From NCBI GenBank assembly GCA_905142475.1, contig LR990730.1, positions 1,302,001 to 1,366,000 of the forward strand: 64,000 nt of DNA. Direction: 5' to 3'. Source of the DNA: Xanthomonas hydrangeae. GTDB lineage: Bacteria; Pseudomonadota; Gammaproteobacteria; Xanthomonadales; Xanthomonadaceae. Below the pieces are notes generated by a model that worked only from the letters and a program-made list of their open reading frames with translations, was not told the origin of the DNA and did not search any database. Positions 51,879-60,958 of this stretch are shown piece after piece. Numbering within the stretch: position 1 is the first letter of the stretch; every line of letters starts with the position of its first letter. Position numbers and translations under genes: made by a program.

Positions 51879-51976
51879 GAGTAATGCAGTCGAGTAGCGG
51901 TTAGCGCAGTACCTAGGCACAAATTCCGAGTCGAATTTTGAGAGCAACTGGCGAACCAAAGGCCAAGGGGGCCGAC

Positions 51977-52267
51977 ATGAACCTTCCGAATGACAGCAGC
52001 TTAATTCCCGTGCCCGCAAGTAAGTCTTGCGAGCTCATCATGCGGGGTGTGGCAGAATTTAAGGGGTTGAAAGATCAACGCATCTTTCTTGACTCGTTGA
52101 TGTTTCAGTGTGCGCTGTTAACCCGCATGACTGGCGGAGACAAGGAATATCACGCGTTTCTGGATCGCCTTCGAGACATGAGCTTTGAAGAGCTAGAGCA
52201 CATTACCCATCCTCGCACGAAGCAGTCACCTTCAGAGCATGAGGATGACATGTCCTTGCCAGCCTGA
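51977..52267 (+). CDS. Small protein of unknown function
   Basis: A 96-residue soluble protein (MNLPNDSSLIPVPASKSCEL start; FKGLKDQRIFLDSLMFQCAL and FLDRLRDMSFEELEHITHP helices; acidic tail). Lies 98 bp after the diguanylate cyclase gene, same strand, possibly cotranscribed. ATG 51977 is chosen; upstream residues look non-coding. No family recognised. Confidence 0.6.
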   Translation: MNLPNDSSLIPVPASKSCELIMRGVAEFKGLKDQRIFLDSLMFQCALLTRMTGGDKEYHAFLDRLRDMSFEELEHITHPRTKQSPSEHEDDMSLPA

Positions 52268-52296
52268 TCGAGCGCCTGCGATCAAGCCCCCACATC

Positions 52297-53223
52297 TCAG
52301 GTCCTGGATGCAGCCAGCGCAGCATCCAGGACGTCGGCCTGGGCAGCGAAATCAGTAGGCCGACGTTGCTTGAAAGTGCTCAGGTTGGTGAGCTTCCAAC
52401 GTAATGCTGGCAACTGATCGACGTGCGGGCACTGCAGCAATGACCACTCTGGCTCTCCCCTCGCCAATCCACTCAGGAAACGTCGATGGGCCTCAGAGAG
52501 GCGTGCGGGCAATTCTTGCCGCAACCGTGCACGAGTCTCCAGCAATACACCCAGCGGGCAAGGTGTTTCCGTCATGCCCTGAAAGGCGCGCTCGTACTCC
52601 CCGGCGATGTCTTTGTCATTGCCGAACAGTACTTCGTGCGTAGGACGGTTGTGGCCGGCCAGATAGACCACGAAGCACTCGACCATCTCATCGGTGATGC
52701 CGACCGTTTCATACATTTGCCACGTGTCGAACAGATCACGCGGATGTTGACGATCCATCGCGGCCACCAACTTCCCTGCATAAAGCTCATCCGGGGCCAG
52801 GGTGGGGACGTCGAACTCGACTCCGAAAAGATCGCGCGTCCTGGCACTCAATGGCAGTCGGGTGATCGGAAGGACGGATCCGCGAAACACCACGTTGACC
52901 TCAACCTTTACTTGAGTGCTGTCATTCTCAGCAATCAGCTTCGTGTCGCCCAGATCTTTGCTGTGTATCAGTCGTGTTTGCACACCCATCGGTGCAACGC
53001 GCTCTGCGATCGCAGCCAGCTCTTGATTGATTGCTTGAAGTGCTTGATCACGGGGAACTTGCCAGGGCAGGTACACCACATCGATGTCCACAGAAAGGCG
53101 CGGCATATCCTGTACAAACAGGTTGATGGCGGTGCCGCCTTTCATGGCGAAGATGTCATTGGCAAATACAGCAGGAGCAATGTCCAGCAGAAGTCGAACG
53201 GTGTCAGCGTAGTGCTTATCCAT
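52297..53223 (-). CDS. abiEii: AbiEii-type nucleotidyltransferase toxin
   Basis: A 308-residue toxin of the AbiE type IV toxin-antitoxin/abortive infection system. The nucleotidyltransferase motif is intact: FAMKGGTAINLF followed by RLSVDIDVVY (catalytic Asp pair), and further DLFGVEFDVPTLAPDELYAGKLVA with HPRDLFD as in the DUF1814 family. It probably modifies tRNA ends or other NTP acceptors to stop growth on phage infection. Its start overlaps the antitoxin gene by 8 bp (53216-53223), so translation is coupled. Confidence 0.92.
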   Translation of the reverse strand: MDKHYADTVRLLLDIAPAVFANDIFAMKGGTAINLFVQDMPRLSVDIDVVYLPWQVPRDQALQAINQELAAIAERVAPMGVQTRLIHSKDLGDTKLIAENDSTQVKVEVNVVFRGSVLPITRLPLSARTRDLFGVEFDVPTLAPDELYAGKLVAAMDRQHPRDLFDTWQMYETVGITDEMVECFVVYLAGHNRPTHEVLFGNDKDIAGEYERAFQGMTETPCPLGVLLETRARLRQELPARLSEAHRRFLSGLARGEPEWSLLQCPHVDQLPALRWKLTNLSTFKQRRPTDFAAQADVLDAALAASRT

Positions 53224-53974
53224 GGGGGTTTAGGCTCAGCAAGGTGCCATCGTCCAGTCGGCTCATCCAGCGCCTGCTGCTTCCGGTTCTGACCTGGTTG
53301 TGCTCAAGCAATAGGTCAACATCGACGACCCCTGACTCGCGTGCCCATGTCAGAAACAATCGCACGGCTTTTACACTGGTACAGCAGGAAAGCAACTGTC
53401 CAAGCAGATCCTTGCGCGGTGACCGAAGGCCATCAAAAATATTGCGGCACTCTTCGAGGCTTTGCCTCGTGCCGGCGTCATAGAGCAGCTCCAGAACGGC
53501 TCGCTCTGGCACAGCTACCTGCAGGCCCTGGGGCTGCCCTGGGGGAGTATGCAGGGTCTTTCCGGCGAGAGTATCGTCTGGCCAGTCGAAGAGCTTGGCC
53601 CCGACGTACCGCGCCGGAAAACGCTCGGAGAACCAGGTCGGGATGACGAAACGGACATCGCCCCAAAGAACGAGGATGTCCCATGACCCCAGGTTGTGGC
53701 GGACCCCCTGAAGCGCCAACGCGCTTTTCCCTCCGACGTGCAGGCCAGCCACATGGCCTTGAAGGAAGCGAAGCGCGCCAGTGACATCGAAGTCGTCGTT
53801 CGGGAATGCGTAGACGCCATGGGCGAGGCGTACGAGCCAGCCTCCCTCCACGTAGCGGGCAGCCAGCTGTGGTGACACGCCAAATGACTCAAGCGTAGAT
53901 AGACCGAACGGCGCACCACGCGGTAGCTCAGCCTGGAGGCGCTTGATTAGCTGATGTCGTATAGTTCTACTCAT
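53216..53974 (-). CDS. abiEi: AbiEi-type antitoxin with N-terminal winged helix
   Basis: A 252-residue antitoxin and autorepressor. The AbiEi_3-type winged helix-turn-helix (LPRGAPFGLSTLESFGVS, ARYVEGGWLVRLAHGVYAFP) is followed by the C-terminal antitoxin domain (ALRFLQGHVAGLHVGGKSAL, FVIPTWFSERFPARYVGAKL, RAVLELLYDAG). The gene precedes abiEii as in known AbiE systems. An inverted repeat abuts the start codon and is its likely operator. Confidence 0.92.
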   Translation of the reverse strand: MSRTIRHQLIKRLQAELPRGAPFGLSTLESFGVSPQLAARYVEGGWLVRLAHGVYAFPNDDFDVTGALRFLQGHVAGLHVGGKSALALQGVRHNLGSWDILVLWGDVRFVIPTWFSERFPARYVGAKLFDWPDDTLAGKTLHTPPGQPQGLQVAVPERAVLELLYDAGTRQSLEECRNIFDGLRSPRKDLLGQLLSCCTSVKAVRLFLTWARESGVVDVDLLLEHNQVRTGSSRRWMSRLDDGTLLSLNPHG

Positions 53975-53993
53975 GTGTTAAATGTAAAACACA
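53974..53993. promoter_or_regulatory. Inverted repeat at the abiE start, probable AbiEi operator
   Basis: tgtgtt (53974-53979) and aacaca (53988-53993) flank 8 bp immediately upstream of the abiEi start codon (53972-53974 on the minus strand). AbiEi antitoxins repress their operon through inverted repeats at the promoter. Confidence 0.55.
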
Positions 53994-54198
53994 ATCTAAT
54001 CAGCTGTCATCCCAAAACACATCTTCGGTAGAAAAAATAGCCTCATAGTTGAATTTTACGCATAGATCTAATCATACTTGGCCAGCATGCATTGCCTAAC
54101 CAACTGACTCATGTGCCGACGAAAACTCATTGTTGGCCCCATGCCCGGGAAAAGGCAAACTGGACCGTAGACATATCGCCCCGAGATAGGTGATAGCC

Positions 54199-54579
54199 AT
54201 GAAGACGAACCCTCAAAGCAGCAATCCGGAGAAGATAGGTCGCTGGCTTGGCAAAGCTTGGCGCTCATATGTCCAGGTCGAGCGGAGACTCACGATATCG
54301 CTCTCATCCAAGGGCGTTCCAATCGGTTTAGCGGCAGTCTTGTTTTGGTTTGTGAAGGCCGCGGCAGTGGCTGTACTGCTCTACACCGCATTCTGGCTCA
54401 CGCTGTTGTTAGCGTTTGCGGTGCTACTTGCTCGTGGACTTGCGGGGCGAGCCTACGGCCCCGATGACTCGCTAGAGCCGCGCGAGGAAATGCGGCACGG
54501 AGAGGCAGGATTCGGGCTCTATTCCTCCGAAGGCCACCGACTTGACCCGCACGACCCCAATAGTCCCTACGATAACTAG
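54199..54579 (+). CDS. DUF3742-type ICE protein
   Basis: A 126-residue protein with an N-terminal basic cytosolic part (KIGRWLGKAWRSYVQVERRL), two hydrophobic helices (IGLAAVLFWFVKAAAVAVLLY; FWLTLLLAFAVLLARGLAG) and a C-terminal tail (GFGLYSSEGHRLDPHDP), matching the DUF3742 proteins that accompany MPF-G transfer genes. ATG 54199 has aggtg upstream. It is convergent with the TraG-like gene (20 bp between ends). Confidence 0.82.
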   Translation: MKTNPQSSNPEKIGRWLGKAWRSYVQVERRLTISLSSKGVPIGLAAVLFWFVKAAAVAVLLYTAFWLTLLLAFAVLLARGLAGRAYGPDDSLEPREEMRHGEAGFGLYSSEGHRLDPHDPNSPYDN

Positions 54580-54598
54580 GGGCAGGCCGCATCCGGGA

Positions 54599-56107
54599 TC
54601 AGCGGATCAGTTTGTTGGTGCCCGATGCTGCAGCGTCCCTTGCATCCTTGCTACCTGCGGCGAGGTTTTGAGCTATCACTCCTGCTCGTACTCCGACCCA
54701 ACCCAGTGCAGCAACCCAAAATGTTGGCAGGACCAGAAACATCGTCCCCATCACAAACATCAGCAGCAGGTCGCCAAACGCGTTGTTCAGGCCTGCTAGC
54801 GGGTCAAAGTTTGCATGCGGCCGGTTGTAGCCGAATCCCCACCCATAAAGCGCGTCCAGAATGGTGCTGTCGATCCAACGTGCGAGCTGGAACCAGAAAT
54901 CCACGAAGAACAATGCGAACTGCACGATGCTGACAGTCACCAACGTTTTCAGGTCGTAAGTCCCCACTACTAAAACCAGCGGTATGCAGATCACCAAGGC
55001 CATCTTCAACAGCGACAGCACCATCGGCAGAGCCTGGCGCACCACATCCATTGCCGGGAAAGCTGCAAGCGAACCGACCGCAAGGCCAACATCGCTGGCT
55101 GCACGGTTGACGACGTTGGGCAGTGTCTTGTCAATCTGACCACCATAATCGGTGTAGACCGAGCCCTGATTGAGCTTCTGCTGACGTGGTGAAGCAATCG
55201 CTCGAATCACCGAGTCATCAACCTCCTGGCGGCTCAAAAAGCCTGCCCAACCAGCCACCCGATTGAGCAAGCCTGGATCGACTTGGGACAGCAATCGAGC
55301 GCGTAATCCGTTGCTGCTATCGCTCCACCACTGGCGACATGTCGGATAGCCCGCGCCGCTGGGCACCTGCGTAAGCCCCGCATCCCTGTTGCTCTCGTAA
55401 GCCCAGCCGTCTCGCGGAGTTTTGGCGTGATAGGTGTCGTAGAAGCCGCTGGTAGCAACGAAATACGACGAGCCGATCCAAGACACATCATGCATTTGCG
55501 TGTCATCGAGCTGCGGGCGGTTCGTGAACAACTTGGCACGCGCGGGCCCGTAACAATCGTGCGTGAAGTCAGCAACTTCCTGAGCCAGGACCGGATCGTC
55601 AATGCGCGTGGCGTTGATATCCATCCGAATCTGGCGCACGTCGGTACCGCATGGAATTGCAGCGACTGAGGCTCCGGTGATTGCGCGCGATACTGCGTGT
55701 ATGAAAGCCCACCAGACAGGCAACTTGGCACTTTGATTGTTGAGCGTGCTGAAAGATTGCGACCAACCGGTTGCTGCGGGTTCGGGCATGTTGACCTGAC
55801 ACTGAGTCGAACGTGTTTGGTCATACTTGATGGTGTTGAGGTCGACGTCGATAAATGGAATGCCGGCGAACATCACCACGACGATGGCAACCCATACACG
55901 GTTCTCGATGCGCACCGAAGATAGGACGCCCTTGTTGCCTTCATCAGCCCCTTCGGCCTTCGCCTTTAGCCATTCTTGGACAATGATGGTCAAGAACGGA
56001 ATTGCAAACACACCACTGGAAACCAGCACAGCCCAGATTCCATTGTTGACGATCCAGCCTACCAGGGTGAGGTAGTACTCAAGGTAGTCAGTCGTGAAAA
56101 GTGTCAT
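54599..56107 (-). CDS. TraG-N-like conjugative transfer membrane protein
   Basis: A 502-residue inner-membrane protein with N-terminal helices (YLTLVGWIVNNGIWAVLVSS; FAIPFLTIIVQEWLKAKAEG; VWVAIVVVMFAGIPFIDVDL), a large periplasmic loop with scattered Cys (residues about 105-340) and C-terminal helices (ALPMVLSLLKMALVICIPLV; FGDLLLMFVMGTMFLVLPTF). This is the TraG N-terminal region layout, acting in mating-pair stabilisation and possibly entry exclusion. ATG 56107 is chosen over TTG 56122. Last gene of the visible leftward transfer operon. Confidence 0.88.
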   Translation of the reverse strand: MTLFTTDYLEYYLTLVGWIVNNGIWAVLVSSGVFAIPFLTIIVQEWLKAKAEGADEGNKGVLSSVRIENRVWVAIVVVMFAGIPFIDVDLNTIKYDQTRSTQCQVNMPEPAATGWSQSFSTLNNQSAKLPVWWAFIHAVSRAITGASVAAIPCGTDVRQIRMDINATRIDDPVLAQEVADFTHDCYGPARAKLFTNRPQLDDTQMHDVSWIGSSYFVATSGFYDTYHAKTPRDGWAYESNRDAGLTQVPSGAGYPTCRQWWSDSSNGLRARLLSQVDPGLLNRVAGWAGFLSRQEVDDSVIRAIASPRQQKLNQGSVYTDYGGQIDKTLPNVVNRAASDVGLAVGSLAAFPAMDVVRQALPMVLSLLKMALVICIPLVLVVGTYDLKTLVTVSIVQFALFFVDFWFQLARWIDSTILDALYGWGFGYNRPHANFDPLAGLNNAFGDLLLMFVMGTMFLVLPTFWVAALGWVGVRAGVIAQNLAAGSKDARDAAASGTNKLIR

Positions 56108-56122
56108 CGGCTGGATCTCCAA

Positions 56123-56470
56123 TTACGACTGAAGCAATAAACCGATTTCCAGGGCGACGATGGCTGCAACGCCGGCGACTTCGGTGCGGATCAGCCGGTA
56201 ACGCGCTTCGGAGTCTGGCTCGCGAGCGAGCAGCCGACGGCGCATCCAAAGCCAGCCGCGGGCCGTAGCCGCATAGAGAGCCAGCCGCCACACCAAAAAG
56301 TATCCAGAAGCAGTAGCCATCCAGTGCTGCCAAGCGGCGACGCTGCCCACGAGATAGATACCGACCACGTTGGCTACCAACGCCAAAGTGAGCAGGACCA
56401 TGGTCCATAGCAGCACATGTGCCGTCTTCCGATTTAAAAGCCAGCGAAAGCGCAGCCACTCGAAACTCAT
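56123..56470 (-). CDS. Small ICE membrane protein
   Basis: A 115-residue protein with about three hydrophobic helices (VLLWTMVLLTLALVANVVGI; WQHWMATASGYFLVWRLALY; EVAGVAAIVALEIGLLL) and a basic loop (ARGWLWMRRRLLAREP). Its start overlaps the stop of the PFL_4711-type gene (ATGA, 56467-56470) and its position before the TraG-like gene is conserved in MPF-G clusters. Function unknown. Confidence 0.8.
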   Translation of the reverse strand: MSFEWLRFRWLLNRKTAHVLLWTMVLLTLALVANVVGIYLVGSVAAWQHWMATASGYFLVWRLALYAATARGWLWMRRRLLAREPDSEARYRLIRTEVAGVAAIVALEIGLLLQS

Positions 56471-57867
56471 TGGGCCCGCCCTGGCGATGGCCGCTGCAAT
56501 TGGTCGAGGCGGTCAGGGACGGGATCACCCTCGTAGATCCCACGCGAACCCGATGCCCTGATACCGTGGCGCTGAATGATCGCCATGGGCGAGTTGTTCG
56601 CGAGCTCGCGGCGTAGTTCAAGTTCGGTCTTCAAATTCTGGATCTCACGATCCAGCGTATTGCTCTCGTGGTTGATAGCCTCCACCGCAAGCTGATTGGC
56701 TGAAACATTGGGCTCTTTCTGCCCCGTCAGCAGCGTGCGCTGCAACAACAAGGCCTTCTCTAACACAGAAGACAGAGCCACCTCTGAGGCCAGTCGACGC
56801 GCGAGCATGTCCTGGTCCGGTTCATCTCGCAGCGCTTCAATCACACCTCGGGTGATCGGCAACGACGTGCTGCCGGCCGCGCGCAAATTTTCGAAAGTAG
56901 TACTGCGGGTTCCGTCGATCAGCTCCTGCAGGGACTGCAACTTGGCGTCGTATTCTTCCTGGATAAGTGGCGTCAAGCCCACACCAGGCATGGTTTGAGT
57001 CTTGGTACAGTCTTCGCAAGTACGCTGCTCCTGCTCCCCCAGGACGCGGGTTGCCCAATCAGTCGCTGCTTGCGGGGTGGGCCATGTCTGGCAAGCCAGG
57101 CTGTTGCAGCTAGCCGCATCTATCGAAGAGGTGTCGGTCACGCTGCGGCCATTGACCAGGTTGTAGCCCGCACGGGTCACATCGGCGACCACTTTGATTG
57201 AGGACTGTCCCGCACCACCAGCGTTATTGCCGCCGACCCAAGGAACACCGTCATTGCCACGCGTTGTTTCGGCCTGCTCGATAGCGGACACTGCATCGGT
57301 ACTTGTCACAGCCTGGCGAAGAGCCATGCCCTCTGCTATCTGGTTCCAGCCGAGTTGGCCACCCGCCGTCTGGGCCATCCGCTCGGCCATGGCGCGACAG
57401 GTGAGCTTGGAACGGTCAAAGTCCAGGCGGGCCTGCAGCACGCCATTGGTCAACAGGTTGTACAGGCCTGGGTCTGCGCGCTGGATGATCAAAGCGGGCA
57501 GTGACGCGACTGCACTCGTCGCGCTCTGAATCACGTTACCCATGATGTTCTGAAATCCATTCGTCAGCCCGTTGAGCTGGTTCTGAATCGTCGTGCTGAT
57601 ATTCATATCCCCACAGACCAGATTGCTGTTCCAGCCAGCGCCAACGCCGATCGAGCGCATACCAGCAGCGCCGCTCATGGATACGGCGTTGCCGCCGCCG
57701 ATTGAATACATGACCTCATCGCCGATGACGCTTCCACTGTTCTGGAAGCCACCGCTTTGAGCCCAGACGAATCCGCTTGCGAGGCCAAGCGCAGACGCCA
57801 GCAAAGCGAGCCGCCAATGCCCCTGTCCGCGACGATCAGGAGGAGAAGTGTCATCAGAAGAGTTCAT
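56467..57867 (-). CDS. Integrating conjugative element protein, PFL_4711 family (TIGR03755)
   Basis: A 466-residue exported protein of the MPF-G transfer apparatus. Signal-like N-terminus (GHWRLALLASALGLASGFVW, then AQSGG), Gly/Ser-rich start, a conserved Cys-containing middle (NSNLVCGDMNISTTIQNQLN, KLTCRAMAERMAQTAGGQLG, CNSLACQTWPTP, RTCEDCTKTQTMPG) and a helical C-terminus. The pattern is that of TraH/PFL_4711 proteins, periplasmic pilus-assembly factors. ATG 57867 has gaggac upstream; the longer frame overlaps the PFL_4710-type gene. Confidence 0.88.
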   Translation of the reverse strand: MNSSDDTSPPDRRGQGHWRLALLASALGLASGFVWAQSGGFQNSGSVIGDEVMYSIGGGNAVSMSGAAGMRSIGVGAGWNSNLVCGDMNISTTIQNQLNGLTNGFQNIMGNVIQSATSAVASLPALIIQRADPGLYNLLTNGVLQARLDFDRSKLTCRAMAERMAQTAGGQLGWNQIAEGMALRQAVTSTDAVSAIEQAETTRGNDGVPWVGGNNAGGAGQSSIKVVADVTRAGYNLVNGRSVTDTSSIDAASCNSLACQTWPTPQAATDWATRVLGEQEQRTCEDCTKTQTMPGVGLTPLIQEEYDAKLQSLQELIDGTRSTTFENLRAAGSTSLPITRGVIEALRDEPDQDMLARRLASEVALSSVLEKALLLQRTLLTGQKEPNVSANQLAVEAINHESNTLDREIQNLKTELELRRELANNSPMAIIQRHGIRASGSRGIYEGDPVPDRLDQLQRPSPGRAQ

Positions 57868-57877
57868 GCATGTGTCC

Positions 57878-58819
57878 TCAGTTGAAATCGACACTGCCCA
57901 GGAAAACCTGGCCTTGTCGCTGGCAGCAGCTGTAAGGGCGCCATAAAGCCCACGCGTAGTCGCCCTGCGCTGCCTGAGGCAGTAAACCGCTTTGGGGGAA
58001 TACCGCACAGGTGGAGGACAGGCGCGGTGTGAGCTGCTGCCACTTACCTGTTGAGCCATCGCTTTCTACCAGCGCGCCAGCCGGCCAATAACCATCGCGA
58101 CTACTGGCGAGCAGGGGCTGATAGACGTGAAGTTGGCCTCGACGCGTCACGATGTCGCCTGCGCGCTGCGCAACCACAGCACCGGCCTTGTGGTCATCGG
58201 TCTGATGCAGAAATCCTCCGCGGGGGTAGACGGCGCCCCACAGATTCATGCCAGTACGAGAGCCTATCTCTCGCATGCCAGGGGTGAGCGCTTCGGGGTA
58301 AACGACTTCTGGCAAGTTGTAGCGCCATGCAATCGTATCCAAGGTGCTGAGCAAGTAGGGCATGAAAGCAGTACCAGCACCTTCGCACGCGTAACCCGAT
58401 GCGCTGGCGAATTGACTGAAAACCTGCCCACCGGGGTGGCCGATCACATCCGCGTTTTTGAACTTGATCAGGTTGTTTTCGTTGTCATGACTAGTTGTTC
58501 CATCGCCTCCAGAGCGAGCAGTCGCGTTGGGCTTACTCATCGCACGCACTTCAACCCAGGGATTTTCACCAACGTTGGAATAGCTGGAGACAACAGCATC
58601 TGGAACGTAATGACGTACTTTGATTGAGGTGCGAACCGTGCACCCCGTCAACGTGCAATAAAGCCAATAGCAAATGCCCACTACCCGATACTCCAGGCAG
58701 TCTGGCGAAAGCGTTGATGACACGATGCTGGCCGTATTCAGAGCGAAGCTCGACGTAGCACCGCACAGCAGCGCTGCAGCGGCACCCATTCGTAGTCGAC
58801 GTGGAACACGAGCCATCAT
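57878..58819 (-). CDS. Integrating conjugative element protein, PFL_4710 family (TIGR03756), TraU-like
   Basis: A 313-residue exported protein related to TraU. Signal peptide (MGAAAALLCGATSSFA), then the Cys-rich region SPDCLEYRVVGICYWLYCTL, a central YGP/Y-rich region (VFSQFASASGYACEGAGTAF, GMREIGSRTGMNLWGAVYPR) and a C-terminal CCQRQGQVFLGSVDF. Disulphide bonds are expected, fitting the DsbA-like protein of this operon. Its ATG overlaps the end of the upstream gene. Confidence 0.9.
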   Translation of the reverse strand: MMARVPRRLRMGAAAALLCGATSSFALNTASIVSSTLSPDCLEYRVVGICYWLYCTLTGCTVRTSIKVRHYVPDAVVSSYSNVGENPWVEVRAMSKPNATARSGGDGTTSHDNENNLIKFKNADVIGHPGGQVFSQFASASGYACEGAGTAFMPYLLSTLDTIAWRYNLPEVVYPEALTPGMREIGSRTGMNLWGAVYPRGGFLHQTDDHKAGAVVAQRAGDIVTRRGQLHVYQPLLASSRDGYWPAGALVESDGSTGKWQQLTPRLSSTCAVFPQSGLLPQAAQGDYAWALWRPYSCCQRQGQVFLGSVDFN

Positions 58820-59238
58820 GGAGTTTTCCTGCGGTACTGCGCTACGCGCGCAAGTGCCTTGTCCAGGTTGGGCTCCCCGTACACCACATAACTCTGGTCC
58901 ACAAGAACCGCAGGGAGCGTGGCGATGCCCAAACTCCAGGCGTCGGTAACGTCTTGATAGGCACTACGAAGGCGTTGTTGCAGCGCTGGGCCACCGCGTT
59001 CTAAGCGCTGCTGTACCAGCGCTGCGGCATGCTGAGGGTCACTTGGAAGCTGCTCTGACAACTCGATTTCAAGCTGTTGGGCTGTGTCTAACTCTATGCG
59101 TCGGTCGACGGTCGCGTTGCCAGTCACAGGGTGCCTGGAGTCAGTGATTACCCAGACTTCTTGTGCCTCTGAACTCCCCGGAACCAGCATCGCCAGTCCG
59201 AACAACGCGTGTCCGAAAATAATGTAGAGGTTGCGCAT
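58816..59238 (-). CDS. Integrating conjugative element protein, PFL_4709 family (TIGR03757)
   Basis: A 140-residue exported protein: signal MRNLYIIFGHALFGLAMLVP, then EVWVITDSRHPVTG, a helical middle (AALVQQRLERGGPALQQRLR) and the thioredoxin-like strand TLPAVLVDQSYVVYGEPNLD with KALARVAQYR. It matches TrbC/PFL_4709 proteins that assist pilin handling. It overlaps the next gene by four bases. ATG 59238 is chosen for the signal peptide. Confidence 0.9.
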   Translation of the reverse strand: MRNLYIIFGHALFGLAMLVPGSSEAQEVWVITDSRHPVTGNATVDRRIELDTAQQLEIELSEQLPSDPQHAAALVQQRLERGGPALQQRLRSAYQDVTDAWSLGIATLPAVLVDQSYVVYGEPNLDKALARVAQYRRKTP

Positions 59239-59455
59239 GGCGTGCTGCCTGGCAGTTGGAGACCCATGTACTCCAACGCATCCGGCTGACACATACCATG
59301 AAGAATGAGTAATGCAGCACGCCCGCATTTCCTTCGTATCGCATCCAGAAAAAGGTCGCTACGCTCGACGGCCTGCACCGACGCGAACGCGGGTTCGATG
59401 CCAGGTCTGGCTATGTGAGCACGCGCCACAGATGCAGCCGTGTGCCCGCTCCTTG

Positions 59456-60010
59456 TTAGTCCCTCAAGTTGATCGCGCGAGCCAAGTACCAACAGCCCTG
59501 GCTCTTTCTGAAAACGTAAGTATCTACTTCGTACTCCATACCAAAGTCCACACTGCGACTGTCACTGCTCATCACCTGAATGGTGACCGGGTATCCCACT
59601 TTACTTTGGCGCTTCGGCTTACTCTCTCCCAGAATGACCTGATCAAAAACCATTGCATCCTTGAAGTAACGATAAGGGAAGAGTTCCAGACGAGAGAGGC
59701 CTGCTCGCTTTGATAGATGCGTAGTGGGTGACGCGTCAGTTTCTTTTTCGACAGTGTGGGTCGGCACCTCATACTCCAGCGGATCGTCAGTAAAGTTGCG
59801 GCGCACACTGTCATCTGTTGAATCAGCATAGAGTTGGAGAAACGTGCCGAAATCCTTAGAAGGACAGGAGACAACAGGAGCTTTTGCAGTGTGTTGAATT
59901 GGATGTTCGCGCTGCGACGCGACGGCGGGTGTAGGTGAGGTGCCGGCCGCGACTGAAGCGCAAAGCAATCCTACGAATGCTACATGGGCCTTCCGGTGAT
60001 TAGCACCCAT
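59456..60010 (-). CDS. Exported protein of unknown function inserted in the transfer operon
   Basis: A 184-residue protein with signal peptide MGANHRKAHVAFVGLLCASV and cleavage near AVAS. Mature part has FGTFLQLYADSTDDSVRRNF, YEVPTHTVEKETDA and VDFGMEYEVDTYVFRKSQGC, a pattern of NTF2-like or DUF4440-like small periplasmic domains (weak). ATG 60010 has aagga 9 nt upstream; two earlier ATGs exist. Together with the next two genes it separates the DsbA-like gene from the PFL_4709-type gene, which are normally close. Confidence 0.65.
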   Translation of the reverse strand: MGANHRKAHVAFVGLLCASVAAGTSPTPAVASQREHPIQHTAKAPVVSCPSKDFGTFLQLYADSTDDSVRRNFTDDPLEYEVPTHTVEKETDASPTTHLSKRAGLSRLELFPYRYFKDAMVFDQVILGESKPKRQSKVGYPVTIQVMSSDSRSVDFGMEYEVDTYVFRKSQGCWYLARAINLRD

Positions 60011-60118
60011 ACCCATCATTCCTTCTATGCTATTGGCTATTAAGGTCGCGAAAATGGTCCGGCAGGTGAAACTGATCCGCATGTCTGTCGTAAGCGTCCC
60101 GATAAGTTCCTTCCGATA

Positions 60119-60343
60119 CTAGGCCTGACTCCAAGCAACGTCTGTTATTCCCAGCATTTCAGCGCGTGGCTTGCTGACCTTCGGGACTTTGTCACTGCGG
60201 TATTTTGGAATCTGGCCCAGGCCAGCATCAACCGCAGCCCAGTGCCAAGCTTCTGAGTTGTTCATCAAATCCGCTCTTACATAGAACGTCTTGTAGGAGC
60301 CGTGGTACAGGTAGTCGACCTTGTAATGTTGCGAGTTGGGCAT
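60119..60343 (-). CDS. Small DUF6555-like protein
   Basis: A 74-residue cytosolic protein (NSQHYKVDYLYHGSYKTFYV, NNSEAWHWAAVDAGLGQIPK, EMLGITDVAWSQ). The YKV-YLYHG...F-VRA...AWHWAA pattern resembles a small family (DUF6555) seen on Pseudomonas and Xanthomonas mobile DNA. ATG 60343 has cggagg upstream. Function unknown. Confidence 0.7.
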   Translation of the reverse strand: MPNSQHYKVDYLYHGSYKTFYVRADLMNNSEAWHWAAVDAGLGQIPKYRSDKVPKVSKPRAEMLGITDVAWSQA

Positions 60344-60445
60344 AACTGAAATCCTCCGTGAGCCGAAAAAACTGATCGACTTCATCCAAGAAAATTCCAT
60401 ACTCGTTCACATCACGCGACGAAAGCGCCACCATCCCGACGGGGG

Positions 60446-60682
60446 TTAATGGAACGTCTTTCGGCGAGGAGTTGATTCAGGCTTCGTGCGTACCCCTAGC
60501 AGGATGTAGGACACATCCACCTCCAGGTGATGTAACACATTGAGGTAGTCCGCTTGAGGGGAACGGCCCCCTCTTTCGTAACTACTTTGAGCCCTGGCGC
60601 GAATACCCGCCCTTATCGCGAAATCCCAAATGCAGGTTCCTTGAGCTTTGCGCTCGCTTTTTAAACGCTTTGCGATTGTCAT
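60446..60682 (-). CDS. XRE-type helix-turn-helix protein
   Basis: A 78-residue DNA-binding protein (TIAKRLKSERKAQGTCIWDF, AIRAGIRARAQSSYERGGRS, DYLNVLHHLEVDVSYILLGV), a Cro/C1-like fold with the usual length. ATG 60682 follows a strong aaggagg. Probably regulates the small accessory block inside the transfer operon. The DNA here is less GC-rich than the transfer genes. Confidence 0.8.
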   Translation of the reverse strand: MTIAKRLKSERKAQGTCIWDFAIRAGIRARAQSSYERGGRSPQADYLNVLHHLEVDVSYILLGVRTKPESTPRRKTFH

Positions 60683-60958
60683 GGAGTCCTCCTTCCTTAG
60701 AGGCTCTATCATGGGCCTTTCGGGGCATAATGGAAACGCTCAAGAGGATATAAGCGCCCCTTACCAAAGTCCTTCAAACGAATGATTGACCTTAATAAAA
60801 CCGTTGCTACTGGTGCCCAACAATAATGGCGGGTTGGATCAAGTGACGCCCGGACCGAGCAGCAAACATCGACACATACAAAAAACCTGCCGAGGCTGGG
60901 TTTGGTGAATCAATAACTCGATCCCTTGCGGCATGAGACTGCTTGACAATTTGAGGTC

